From positions 2,263,001 to 2,327,000 of the forward strand of contig NZ_JAOSLC020000003.1 of NCBI RefSeq assembly GCF_026191475.2: a stretch of 64,000 bases of DNA, given 5' to 3'. Shown piece after piece: positions 1 to 7,486 of this stretch. Below the pieces are notes generated by a model that did no database searches, was not told the DNA's origin, and was given only the letters and a program-made list of their open reading frames with translations. Origin of the DNA: Polaribacter ponticola. GTDB taxonomy: Bacteria > Bacteroidota > Bacteroidia > Flavobacteriales > Flavobacteriaceae. Positions within the stretch are counted from its first letter, which is position 1; each line of letters opens with the position of its first letter. A program made the translations under genes and the position numbers.

Positions 1-213
1 TCTTGTATTACTTATCTTTTTAATTTATATGGTTTATCAAAATTAAAACCAACAACAGTAAGTGTTTTTATCTATTTACAACCAGTAATTGCTACTATTT
101 ACGCTTTAATAGTTGGTAGTGACTCTTTAAATTTGGTTAAAATTTGCGCTACTTTACTCATCTTTTTAGGAGTTTATTTGGTTACTAAACAAGTAGAAAA
201 ATCAAGCAAATAA
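1..213 (+). CDS. C-terminal end of an EamA/DMT-family membrane transporter (partial)
   Basis: The window opens inside this gene; only its last 70 codons are present, in frame from base 1 to a TAA stop. The visible part has two hydrophobic helices separated by a short loop, with the LQPVIA stretch typical of the penultimate helices of drug/metabolite (EamA) transporters, and ends with a short lysine-rich cytoplasmic tail. Such proteins are inner-membrane carriers for small metabolites; the substrate cannot be read from this fragment. It lies upstream of yicC on the same strand, but a separate promoter box sits between them. The family call is an inference from a short segment. Confidence 0.6.
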   Translation, partial: SCITYLFNLYGLSKLKPTTVSVFIYLQPVIATIYALIVGSDSLNLVKICATLLIFLGVYLVTKQVEKSSK

Positions 214-217
214 AACT

Positions 218-225
218 TATCTTTG
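218..225 (+). promoter_or_regulatory. Bacteroidetes -7 box (TATCTTTG) for yicC-gmk-nadD
   Basis: TATCTTTG matches the Bacteroidetes -7 consensus TAnnTTTG and lies 25 bases upstream of the yicC start codon, just after the stop of the preceding transporter gene. It suggests that yicC opens a new transcript. No clear -33 TTG element was seen. Confidence 0.5.
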
Positions 226-250
226 CCGTTCATTTAAAAACAACGATTGT

Positions 251-1117
251 ATGATTCAATCTATGACAGGTTATGGAAAATCTGTATTACAACTACCAAC
301 AAAAAAAGTAACTGTAGAAATTAAATCTTTAAACAGTAAAAATTTAGATTTAAATGTTCGTATTCCATCTTATTATAAAGAAAAGGAATTGTCAGTCCGT
401 AAAAAACTTGCAAGTTCTTTGGTAAGAGGAAAAGTAGATTTTTCAATTTTTGTTGAAATGACTGCTGATGAAACTTCAACAACTATAAATCATGGAGTTG
501 TAAAAGAATACATGCAACAGTTAAGAAACGTTGTGCAAACTGGTTCTTCTGATGATGTATCGCTATTAAAAATGGCTATTACAATGCCAGATGCATTAAA
601 AACTGAACGTGAAGAGTTAGATGAAAATGAGTGGAATTTAATTAATGAAAATATTGATGTTGCTATTAAAGAAATAGTACAATATAGAATTGATGAAGCT
701 GCTTCTTTAGAAATAGATTTTAGAGAGAGGATTACCAATATTAGAAAATTTTTAGAAGAAGTATATTCTTTTGATGCAGATAGAATAGAAAACGTAAAAG
801 CTCGTTTACAAAAAGCTATAGACGATTTAAAGGTTGATACAGATCAAAATAGGTTTGAACAAGAATTAATTTATTATCTAGAAAAACTAGATATTAATGA
901 AGAAAAAGTTCGTTTATCTAATCATTTAGATTATTTTCTACAAACGTTAGAAACACCAGATTCTAATGGAAAAAAATTAGGATTCATTGTGCAAGAAATG
1001 GGTAGAGAAATAAATACTACAGGTTCTAAAGCTAATTTTGCTCCAATGCAAAAAGCTGTTATTCAAATGAAAAATGAGTTAGAACAAATTAAAGAACAAA
1101 TTCTGAATGTGCTTTAA
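251..1117 (+). CDS. yicC: YicC/YloC family endoribonuclease
   Basis: The 288-residue product has the usual YicC length and the family's opening MIQSMTGYGK and the closing pattern ELEQIKEQILNVL. The N-terminal YicC-like domain covers roughly residues 1-155 and the DUF1732 domain the last 85 or so, with the conserved GKKLGFIVQEMGREINTTGS segment near residue 240. Members of the family are stress-associated cytoplasmic endoribonucleases that act on RNA. Here the gene precedes gmk and nadD on the same strand, a neighbourhood common in Bacteroidetes. The ATG start follows a promoter box by about 25 bases. The family assignment is secure; the physiological role in this organism is not visible. Confidence 0.93.
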   Translation: MIQSMTGYGKSVLQLPTKKVTVEIKSLNSKNLDLNVRIPSYYKEKELSVRKKLASSLVRGKVDFSIFVEMTADETSTTINHGVVKEYMQQLRNVVQTGSSDDVSLLKMAITMPDALKTEREELDENEWNLINENIDVAIKEIVQYRIDEAASLEIDFRERITNIRKFLEEVYSFDADRIENVKARLQKAIDDLKVDTDQNRFEQELIYYLEKLDINEEKVRLSNHLDYFLQTLETPDSNGKKLGFIVQEMGREINTTGSKANFAPMQKAVIQMKNELEQIKEQILNVL

Positions 1118-1144
1118 AATGTTTTTACAAATATTATAAAGCAA

Positions 1145-1201
1145 GCTGAACTTGTTTCAGCTTCTCAACAAAATAAAAACAGATGCTGAAACAAGTTCAG
1201 C
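1145..1201. repeat. REP-like inverted repeat between yicC and gmk
   Basis: Two perfect 17-base inverted arms, gctgaacttgtttcagc at 1145-1161 and its complement at 1185-1201, enclose a 23-base A-rich loop. The arm is followed by atgaca. From memory, sequences of this kind (TGCTGAAACAAGTTCAGCAT) recur as intergenic repeats in flavobacterial genomes. There is no T-run after the second arm on the plus strand, so it does not look like a simple intrinsic terminator for yicC. Confidence 0.75.
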
Positions 1202-1221
1202 ATGACAAATAATAAATTATA

Positions 1222-1824
1222 ATGTCAGATTTTAAAGGAAAGTTATTTGTGTTTTCAGCACCTTCAGGTTCAGGTAAAACAACTATAGTTCGTCATTTAT
1301 TAAAGCAAGAAAGATTTAATTTAGAGTTTTCTATTTCCGCAACTTCTAGAGAACCAAGAGGTTTTGAAAAAAATGGAGAAGATTATTATTTTATAGACTT
1401 AAAAGATTTTAAGAGTAAAATTAAAGCAGATGAATTTTTAGAGTGGGAAGAGGTGTATAGAGATAATTTCTATGGAACGTTAAAAACTGAAGTAGAGCGT
1501 ATTTGGGCATTAGAAAAGCATGTTATTTTTGATATTGATGTTGTAGGAGGTTTGCGTATTAAAAAGAAATTTCCAGAAAAAACATTATCTGTTTTTGTAA
1601 AACCTCCAAGTGTAGACGAGTTAAAGATTAGATTGAAAAAAAGATCTACAGAAAGTGAAGATAAAATAAATATGCGAATAGCTAAAGCTTCTGTAGAGTT
1701 GGCAACTGCACCACAGTTTGATAAAATTATTAAAAACTATGATTTAGAAGTTGCTCTTAAAGAAGCAGAAGATTTAATGTGTGATTTTTTAGATTTAAAA
1801 GAGGGGAAAGAAGAAAGAAAGTAG
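1222..1824 (+). CDS. gmk: Guanylate kinase
   Basis: This enzyme phosphorylates GMP to GDP with ATP in the cytoplasm, linking purine synthesis and salvage to GTP. The P-loop APSGSGKT lies at about residues 13-20 and is followed by the GMP-binding signature TSREPRGFEKNGEDYYF near residues 40-58. Later helices carry the lid arginines (RLKKRSTES, NMRIAKA). At 200 residues it has the standard length. It is separated from yicC by the inverted repeat and sits 76 bases before nadD, so a yicC-gmk-nadD transcript is likely. The C-terminal tail is short and rich in lysine and glutamate (KEGKEERK), which is unremarkable. Confidence 0.97.
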   Translation: MSDFKGKLFVFSAPSGSGKTTIVRHLLKQERFNLEFSISATSREPRGFEKNGEDYYFIDLKDFKSKIKADEFLEWEEVYRDNFYGTLKTEVERIWALEKHVIFDIDVVGGLRIKKKFPEKTLSVFVKPPSVDELKIRLKKRSTESEDKINMRIAKASVELATAPQFDKIIKNYDLEVALKEAEDLMCDFLDLKEGKEERK

Positions 1825-1900
1825 AATACAGAGAAAAGAAGAAAGTTAGAGATAATTTACAAATCTCATTCTTTACTCTTTTTCTAAAAAATTTTTAAAA

Positions 1901-2485
1901 ATGAGTAAAATTGGTTTATACTTTGGTACTTTTAATCCAATTCATGTTGGGCATTTAATTATTGCAAATCACATGGTTGAAAATTCAGATTTAGATGAAA
2001 TTTGGATGGTAGTAACACCTCATAATCCATTTAAAAAGAAAAGTTCTTTATTAGAAAATAATCATAGGTTTGAGTTAGTTTATAGGGCTACTGAGAATTA
2101 TGAGAAAATTAAACCTTCGGATATTGAGTTTAAGTTACCGCAACCCAATTATACCGTTTTTACCCTAGCGCATATTTCTGATCTTTATCCAGGTAAAGAA
2201 TTTTGTTTAATTATGGGGGAAGACAATTTAAAGAGCCTTCACAAATGGAAAAATTATGAAACTATTTTAGAGCATCATCACATATACGTGTACCCTAGAA
2301 TAGCAGAAGGCAGCGTTGATCATCAGTTTAAAAGTCATTCTAAAATTCATGTTGTTAATGCTCCAATAGTACAGATTTCATCTACAATGATTAGAAACGG
2401 AATAAAAGATAAAAAGAACATTAAACCACTGTTGAGTAAAGAAGTGTGGGAATACATAGATGAAATGAATTTTTATAAAAAATAG
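1901..2485 (+). CDS. nadD: Nicotinate-nucleotide adenylyltransferase
   Basis: This enzyme adenylates nicotinate mononucleotide to deamido-NAD in the cytoplasmic NAD synthesis pathway. The nucleotidyltransferase signature GTFNPIHVGHL is at residues 9-19 and the C-terminal ISSTMIR motif (ISSTxxR) near residue 160; both are diagnostic of the NadD/CoaD superfamily, with the spacing of NadD. Its 194 residues fit the family. It is the third gene of the presumed yicC-gmk-nadD unit. The ATG start leaves a T-rich leader of about 75 bases after gmk. Confidence 0.96.
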   Translation: MSKIGLYFGTFNPIHVGHLIIANHMVENSDLDEIWMVVTPHNPFKKKSSLLENNHRFELVYRATENYEKIKPSDIEFKLPQPNYTVFTLAHISDLYPGKEFCLIMGEDNLKSLHKWKNYETILEHHHIYVYPRIAEGSVDHQFKSHSKIHVVNAPIVQISSTMIRNGIKDKKNIKPLLSKEVWEYIDEMNFYKK

Positions 2486-2490
2486 TTTTG
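2483..2490 (+). promoter_or_regulatory. -7 box (TAGTTTTG) for the M23 peptidase gene
   Basis: TAGTTTTG fits TAnnTTTG and begins inside the nadD stop region, 42 bases before the GTG start of the peptidase gene. It suggests that the peptidase gene has its own promoter. This rests only on a consensus match. Confidence 0.4.
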
Positions 2491-2532
2491 CTATTTTTAC
2501 GTTGTATTTAAAGAACATTCAAAAAGCACTTT

Positions 2533-3396
2533 GTGGATAATAAAACCAAGAAAAAAGGAAAATTAAAACAAAAATTAACCGATAAATACAGGTTAGTTGT
2601 TTTAAACGAGAATACTTTTGAAGAGCGATTTTCATTAAAATTATCGTTGTTAAATGTTTTTGTTTTGGGAGGTGTTCTTTCTTTTTTGTTAATTTTAGTT
2701 ACAACGTTCTTTATTACTTTTACTCCTGTAAAAGAGTATATACCAGGATATTCATCTACAAATTTAAAAATAAAAGCAACAAAATTAGCTTTTAAAACCG
2801 ATTCTCTAAAACGTAAATTAGAAGTTTTACAGAGTTATGCAAAAGCTTTACAACCTATTTTAACTGGAGATATTGAGGCTGAAAAAATAGATTCAATTCA
2901 ATTAGAAACAGATACTTTTGAAATACAAGATAGTTTGCTAAATGCATCAAAAGAAGACTCTATTTTTAGAGAAAAAATTGAAAGTCAAGACCGTTTTCCT
3001 ATACAAAATAATGCTTCAACAAACGTAAAAATTGTGTTTTTTGCACCTTTAACAGGTACAGTTTCTCAAAGTTTCGATTCTAATAATCATTTAGCTGTAG
3101 ATATAGTTGCTAAAAAAAATACCGCTGTAAAGGCTACTGCAGATGGAACAGTGATTTTTTCTGGTTGGACTACTGAAACTGGTTATGTTATTATTTTAAA
3201 ACATGCAGATGATTATATATCTGTATATAAACACAATGGTAATTTACTAAAAGAACAAGGAGATTTTGTGAAATCTGGAGAAGTTATTGCGAGCGTAGGT
3301 TCTACAGGAGAACTTACCACTGGGCCACATTTGCATTTTGAACTTTGGAGTGGAGGATATGCGATAAACCCAATAAATTTGATCGATTTTAAATAA
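2533..3396 (+). CDS. Membrane-anchored M23 family (LytM-type) metallopeptidase
   Basis: The protein is predicted to cut peptidoglycan cross-links or to act as an activator at the cell envelope. A basic cytoplasmic N-terminus is followed by one transmembrane helix at about residues 40-63, a helical region and a C-terminal M23 domain from about residue 175. The zinc ligands are visible as H-x-A-x-D (HLAVD, where most homologues have HxGxD) and the closing HLHFELW motif; the catalytic histidine is likely in VYKHNG. A GTG start is used, since the reading frame opens with GTG GAT AAT and no ATG is nearby. The stop overlaps the next gene by one base (TAATG), suggesting translational coupling. Confidence 0.88.
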   Translation: MDNKTKKKGKLKQKLTDKYRLVVLNENTFEERFSLKLSLLNVFVLGGVLSFLLILVTTFFITFTPVKEYIPGYSSTNLKIKATKLAFKTDSLKRKLEVLQSYAKALQPILTGDIEAEKIDSIQLETDTFEIQDSLLNASKEDSIFREKIESQDRFPIQNNASTNVKIVFFAPLTGTVSQSFDSNNHLAVDIVAKKNTAVKATADGTVIFSGWTTETGYVIILKHADDYISVYKHNGNLLKEQGDFVKSGEVIASVGSTGELTTGPHLHFELWSGGYAINPINLIDFK

Positions 3397-4892
3397 TGAG
3401 TATAAAATCTGTTTTTGCAATTCCGTTTGCTAAAGTTGTTACAAAAAGAGTCTTTAAATGGGCAAATAAACCATATAAAACTCAAGACAAAGTTTTTAAG
3501 AAGTTAATTTCAAAAGCGAAAAATACTGCTTTTGGCAAAGATCATGATTTTGAGAATATTGTTACATATAATGATTTTAAAAAACGAGTAAAAGTTACAG
3601 ATTACGAAGGTTTAAGAACTTATGTTGATAGAATTGTAGCTGGTGAATCTAATGTTCTTTGGGTTGGAAGGCCTTTGTATTTTGCAAAAACATCTGGCAC
3701 AACATCTGGAGCAAAATATATACCAATAACAAAAGATTCTATGCCATCTCATATTAAAGCTGCAAGAAACGCTTTGTTGTTTTATATAGCAGAAAAAAAT
3801 GATGCTAGTTTTGTAAATGGTAAAATGATTTTTTTACAAGGAAGCCCAGTTTTAGAAGATAAAAAAGGCGTAAAATTAGGTAGATTAAGTGGTATTGCAG
3901 CACATTATGTACCTCAATATTTATTAAAAAATAGATTACCAAGTTGGGAAACGAACTGTATAGAAGATTGGGATACTAAAGTAAATGCTGTAGTAGAGGA
4001 AACAATTAATGAGGATATGTCTGTTATTAGCGGAATACCTTCGTGGGTGCAAATGTATTTTGAAAAACTGATTGAAAAGTCTGGTAAATCAGTTTCGGAG
4101 TTATTTCCTAATTTTAATTTCTTTGTTTATGGAGGTGTAAACTTTGAGCCATATAAGAACAAATTTGAAAGCTTAATTGGTAAAAAAATAGATTATATAG
4201 AGTTGTACCCTGCATCTGAAGGTTTTATAGCATATCAAGATAGTCAAACGGAAAAAGGAATGTTGTTACAGCTTAATTCTGGTATTTTTTATGAATTTAT
4301 TCCTGCAACTGAGTTTTATAATGAAAATCCTTCTAGAATTTCTTTAAAAGATGTAGAAATAGGAGTTAATTACGTTATTATTTTAAATACTTCTGCTGGT
4401 TTGTGGGGATATAACATTGGAGATACTGTTGAGTTTACTTCAATAAAACCTCATAGGATAAAAGTAACTGGTAGAATCAAGCATTTTATTTCTGCTTTTG
4501 GAGAACACGTTATTGGTAAAGAAGTTGAGAAAGCTTTAAACGATTCTATTTTAGGGACAGCAATAAATATTAGTGAATTTACGGTTGCGCCACAAGTAAA
4601 CCCAGAAAGTGGCTTGCCATATCATGAATGGTTTATTGAGTTTGAGAATGAACCAGATAATATTGAAGAGTTTACATCTAAAATAGATGCTTCTATGCAA
4701 GAACAGAACATTTATTATTTAGATTTAATTGAAGGGAAAGTATTGCGCCCGTTAATTATTAGAAAAATAAAAAAAGGTGGTTTTCACGAGTATATGAAAT
4801 CAATTGGTAAATTTGGTGGGCAGAATAAAATTCCACAATTATCAGACAATAGAAAAATTGCTGATGTTTTACAGGGATTTCTAATAGATTAA
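3396..4892 (+). CDS. GH3 auxin-responsive-promoter family (acyl-adenylating) protein
   Basis: This 498-residue protein belongs to the GH3 branch of the adenylate-forming (ANL) superfamily. Plant members conjugate acids to amino acids; the bacterial substrate is unknown. The ATP-binding signature KTSGTTSGAKYIP lies near residues 99-111, and the YPASEGF and GYNIGDTV segments in the middle and second half match GH3 motifs. No signal peptide is present, so it should be cytoplasmic. It overlaps the preceding peptidase gene by one base, a pairing recalled from other flavobacteria, and is followed by a 27-codon microprotein gene. The family is confident; the reaction is unknown. Confidence 0.9.
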   Translation: MSIKSVFAIPFAKVVTKRVFKWANKPYKTQDKVFKKLISKAKNTAFGKDHDFENIVTYNDFKKRVKVTDYEGLRTYVDRIVAGESNVLWVGRPLYFAKTSGTTSGAKYIPITKDSMPSHIKAARNALLFYIAEKNDASFVNGKMIFLQGSPVLEDKKGVKLGRLSGIAAHYVPQYLLKNRLPSWETNCIEDWDTKVNAVVEETINEDMSVISGIPSWVQMYFEKLIEKSGKSVSELFPNFNFFVYGGVNFEPYKNKFESLIGKKIDYIELYPASEGFIAYQDSQTEKGMLLQLNSGIFYEFIPATEFYNENPSRISLKDVEIGVNYVIILNTSAGLWGYNIGDTVEFTSIKPHRIKVTGRIKHFISAFGEHVIGKEVEKALNDSILGTAINISEFTVAPQVNPESGLPYHEWFIEFENEPDNIEEFTSKIDASMQEQNIYYLDLIEGKVLRPLIIRKIKKGGFHEYMKSIGKFGGQNKIPQLSDNRKIADVLQGFLID

Positions 4893-4907
4893 TAAAAAAT
4901 ATAAAAA

Positions 4908-4991
4908 ATGGGAGGAGATTATTTATTTCTAGTCTTAGCAGTGGTGTTAGTTATTGTTTATTTTTACAACAAATTTAGAAATAGACGTTAA
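4908..4991 (+). CDS. 27-residue single-helix membrane microprotein
   Basis: A short ATG-initiated frame fills the gap between the GH3-like gene and the PTPS gene. Its product starts MGGDYLFLVLAVVL and ends YNKFRNRR, so a single hydrophobic helix of about 17 residues is followed by a basic tail, as expected for a small N-out inner-membrane protein. It starts 15 bases after the GH3 stop, and its TAA overlaps the next ATG by one base (TAATG), the same coupling seen one gene earlier. The exact tiling between two genes and the protein-like composition support expression. The function is unknown and it is too short for a family call. Confidence 0.6.
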   Translation: MGGDYLFLVLAVVLVIVYFYNKFRNRR

Positions 4992-5440
4992 TGAGCACAA
5001 TAAGAATTACAAAACAGTTTAATTTTGAAACTGGTCATGCATTATATGGTTATGATGGAAAATGTAAAAATGTTCATGGACATTCTTATAAACTTTCTGT
5101 AACGGTTTCAGGAAACCCAATTACAGATAATACAAATGTAAAGTTTGGAATGGTGATAGACTTTGGCGATCTTAAAAAAATTGTTAATGAAGAAATTGTA
5201 GATGTATTTGATCATGCTACTGTATTTAATAAAAATACTCCTCATTTAGAATTGGCAAAAGAATTACAAGAAAGAGATCACCATGTTATTTTGGTAGATT
5301 ACCAACCAACTAGTGAAATGATGGTGATTGATTTTGCAGAAAAAATAAAAACTAGGTTACCAGAAAACATCAAACTACATTCTATAAAATTATCAGAAAC
5401 AGAAACTAGTTTTGCAGAATGGTTTGCTAGCGAAAACTAA
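4991..5440 (+). CDS. queD: 6-pyruvoyl-tetrahydropterin synthase / 6-carboxytetrahydropterin synthase family protein
   Basis: The family converts dihydroneopterin triphosphate to 6-carboxytetrahydropterin (QueD, queuosine path) or to 6-pyruvoyltetrahydropterin. The zinc ligands are seen as H16 in FETGHALYG and H29/H31 in NVHGHSY, and the catalytic cysteine is C25 in GKCKNVHGH. The C-terminal glutamate motif LSETETSFAEW matches the pterin-anchoring region. At 149 residues it is slightly longer than E. coli QueD (about 120), which is usual for Bacteroidetes members. QueD is the most likely role given the C-x3-HGH pattern, but no other queuosine genes are in the window to confirm it. Confidence 0.88.
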   Translation: MSTIRITKQFNFETGHALYGYDGKCKNVHGHSYKLSVTVSGNPITDNTNVKFGMVIDFGDLKKIVNEEIVDVFDHATVFNKNTPHLELAKELQERDHHVILVDYQPTSEMMVIDFAEKIKTRLPENIKLHSIKLSETETSFAEWFASEN

Positions 5441-5490
5441 GTTTTAGTATTAAACAATTGTACATAATAATATATTTCTCTTTTATGAGT

Positions 5491-5498
5491 TATATTTG
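5491..5498 (+). promoter_or_regulatory. -7 box (TATATTTG) for the 5515 lipoprotein gene
   Basis: TATATTTG is an exact TAnnTTTG match 17 bases upstream of the lipoprotein ATG and would give a leader of roughly 10 bases. Confidence 0.5.
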
Positions 5499-5514
5499 AA
5501 ATAAAAATAATAAT

Positions 5515-6045
5515 ATGAAATTCTTTAAATTTATTTTAGTTCTTTTAATTACAGTTTCAATTACTGGATGCAGTAATAATAATAGTAATGAACCTCTTTT
5601 TGTATTGTCTAATGCTAATATAGCAGGTACTTATGATGTTACTAGTCATTCTTTAAACACAGCAATTAGTACTACAAGTAATGGAATTACATTTGAAGTA
5701 GGTTCTATAGAGGCTAATGGCGATACTTTTCAATTAGATTTAGTTATGAAGTCTAATGGTACATTTACTTTAAATGGGGCTTATAGAGTAGTGGCTGTTA
5801 CAAAATTTGTGAGTGGTGATCAAGTAGATAAAACTGAGATAATTAATATTGATAGCTCGGGAGAGTTTTCAATTAATAGTTTGGAGAATACGATTACATT
5901 TTCTGGAACAGAAGGACTTCTGAAAGGGGCTCTTGATGTTACTGTTTTTAATGAGAACTTTTTCTCTTTAAGTAAAGAAGAAGAAGTTACTGATGGAAAT
6001 GAAACGTTAGATGTTTCAACCAGAATTAGTTTTACTAGACAATAA
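5515..6045 (+). CDS. Hypothetical lipoprotein
   Basis: A signal peptide of type II is clear: MKFFKFILVLLITVSITGC with the lipobox ITGC and cysteine 19, followed by an asparagine/serine-rich linker. The remaining 155 residues look like a beta-rich domain that opens with the phrase NIAGTYDVTSH and contains MKSNGTFTLNG and NTITFSGTEG, reminiscent of lipocalin-like or META-type beta-barrels. I do not recognise a specific family. It stands alone between a promoter box and a strong bidirectional terminator, so it is probably a monocistronic gene for a surface or periplasmic lipoprotein. Confidence 0.75.
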   Translation: MKFFKFILVLLITVSITGCSNNNSNEPLFVLSNANIAGTYDVTSHSLNTAISTTSNGITFEVGSIEANGDTFQLDLVMKSNGTFTLNGAYRVVAVTKFVSGDQVDKTEIINIDSSGEFSINSLENTITFSGTEGLLKGALDVTVFNENFFSLSKEEEVTDGNETLDVSTRISFTRQ

Positions 6046-6060
6046 TTAAGTTATGTATTT

Positions 6061-6100
6061 AAAACAAAAAAGGTGTCGAATTCGACACCTTTTTTGTTTT
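6061..6100. terminator. Perfect 40-bp palindromic bidirectional terminator
   Basis: The half aaaacaaaaaaggtgtcgaa is followed directly by its exact reverse complement, giving a 40-base perfect palindrome centred on GAATTC with A/T runs on both flanks. It lies between convergent genes (the lipoprotein gene and pth) and can end transcripts from both sides. Confidence 0.9.
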
Positions 6101-6129
6101 AAAAATTGTAGCTAGTTTTTACAGTACAA

Positions 6130-6759
6130 CTACTTACCATTAAAAGTATTCATAGTATTTGCTAATCCTGCTGTACCAAAAGAAAGAATTACTTTTACAG
6201 ATGTTGGTATACGTTCTATTAATAGGCTAGTTTCTTCTTTATTCCATTCACCTAGCACAAAATCGGCTTGTCTTCCTTTGCTATAGTTTCCTCCTACGCC
6301 AAATCTAAAGCGTGCATATTGTTGTGTGTTTAGTTTTTCTTGAATATCTTTTAATCCATTATGTCCGCCTGCAGAACCTTTAGCTTTTAGTCTGATACTA
6401 CCAAAATCTATATGTACATCATCTGTTACTATTAAAATATTTTCTATGGATATATTTTCTTTATCCATCCAATATTTAACAGCTTTTCCGCTAAGATTCA
6501 TATATGTACTAGGCTTTAAAAGAATAAATGTTCTTCCTTTAAAACGAAATGTTGCTATATCTCCAAGTTTATCAGTTTCAAAAGTAACTTTATGTTCTTC
6601 TGCAACTTCATCAACAATTTTAAAACCAATATTATGGCGTGTGTTTGTGTATTTATCACCAATATTACCTAAACCAACAATTAAAAATTTCTTCATCAAT
6701 TCTTCTTTAGTTTCAACTTTTATAGAGAGTAATTTATAAAAGAAGTTTTTTAAATTCAT
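6130..6759 (-). CDS. pth: Peptidyl-tRNA hydrolase
   Basis: This essential enzyme recycles peptidyl-tRNAs released from stalled ribosomes. The family pattern begins at FLIVGLGNIGDKYTNTRHN, followed by KPSTYMNLSG and the catalytic/substrate region DDVHIDFGSIRLK and GSAGGHNGL. From the longest frame the product has 209 residues; starting at the internal ATG at 6696 (MKKFLIVGLG) gives 188, the usual length. The 21-residue extension MNLKNFFYKLL is hydrophobic/basic and may be genuine in this lineage. A -7 box at 6764-6771 would place transcription start at about the first ATG, so either a leaderless start at 6759 or initiation at 6696 fits. Confidence 0.94.
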   Translation of the reverse strand: MNLKNFFYKLLSIKVETKEELMKKFLIVGLGNIGDKYTNTRHNIGFKIVDEVAEEHKVTFETDKLGDIATFRFKGRTFILLKPSTYMNLSGKAVKYWMDKENISIENILIVTDDVHIDFGSIRLKAKGSAGGHNGLKDIQEKLNTQQYARFRFGVGGNYSKGRQADFVLGEWNKEETSLLIERIPTSVKVILSFGTAGLANTMNTFNGK

Positions 6760-6763
6760 TCTT

Positions 6764-6771
6764 CAAAAATA
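6764..6771 (-). promoter_or_regulatory. -7 box (TATTTTTG) for pth
   Basis: Read on the minus strand, TATTTTTG matches TAnnTTTG. It ends five bases from the first in-frame ATG of pth, so the transcript would be leaderless for that start or would have a leader of about 60 bases for the internal start at 6696. Confidence 0.45.
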
Positions 6772-6817
6772 AGAAGAATTATATAATATGATACTCTAAA
6801 ATAAATTTAGAGCAATA

Positions 6818-6847
6818 AAAAAGCGTTACATAATTGTAACGCTTTTT
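6818..6847 (-). terminator. Intrinsic terminator of prs-rplY
   Basis: The stem aagcgttaca / tgtaacgctt with a TAAT loop is flanked by A and T runs. It lies 22 bases downstream of rplY on the minus strand and ends the prs-rplY transcript before pth. Confidence 0.85.
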
Positions 6848-6868
6848 GTAATTTATTTTTCTCAAAAT

Positions 6869-7468
6869 TTATTCTGCAGCAGCTTCTGTTGCTTCTTCTT
6901 CACCTTCTTCTGCATCTGCAGTAGCATTACGAGAAGTTCTAACTTGTACTACAACTGTGTTGTCTGGGTGTATAAAAGTATAATCATCGTTAAATAAAGA
7001 AGATAATACTAATTTACTACCTATTCTTAACTTAGAGATGTCTGCAGATATAAAATCTGGTAAGTTTGCTGGTAATGCTTTTACTTTTAATTTACGGTTT
7101 GTAAAACGTAAAGCTCCACCATTTAATACACCAGGAGAAGTACCCGTTAATCTTACAGGGATATTCATTGTAATTTCTTTATCATCAAATAATTGATAAA
7201 AATCTACATGTAAAATTCTATCAGTTACAGGGTGAAATTGAATATCTTGTAAAATTGCAGGTATTTTTTGCCCATCAACATCTAAACTTGCAGTATACAC
7301 ATTTGGAGTAAATACCAAGTTTTTAAACGCTTTTTCTTCTGCTGAAAAGTGTATTGGTGTTTTTCCTCCGTATATAACGCAAGGAACCATACCAGCATTA
7401 CGTAAGGCTTTAGTTGCTACTTTACCTACGCTTTCTCTTTTTGATCCTTTAATCGAAATTGATTTCAT
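6869..7468 (-). CDS. rplY: 50S ribosomal protein L25/general stress protein Ctc
   Basis: This protein binds 5S rRNA in the large ribosomal subunit. The N-terminal L25 domain (about residues 1-90) begins [16 protein letters not shown] and contains VPCVIYGG, and a TL5-type C-terminal beta domain follows to about residue 180. The tail is acidic ([13 protein letters not shown]), typical of Bacteroidetes L25. The 199-residue length matches the long Ctc form rather than the short E. coli L25. It lies 18 bases after prs on the same strand and is probably co-transcribed with it, the usual arrangement in many bacteria. Confidence 0.97.
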   Translation of the reverse strand: MKSISIKGSKRESVGKVATKALRNAGMVPCVIYGGKTPIHFSAEEKAFKNLVFTPNVYTASLDVDGQKIPAILQDIQFHPVTDRILHVDFYQLFDDKEITMNIPVRLTGTSPGVLNGGALRFTNRKLKVKALPANLPDFISADISKLRIGSKLVLSSLFNDDYTFIHPDNTVVVQVRTSRNATADAEEGEEEATEAAAE

Positions 7469-7486
7469 TACTTATTTATTAAAAAT

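Noticed and set aside
490..738. Minus-strand frame inside yicC, and similar antisense frames in other genes (for example 14075-14422, 45124-45411, 51020-51205)
   Set aside because: They are shadows of real genes in AT-rich DNA, with no start signals or recognisable protein features.
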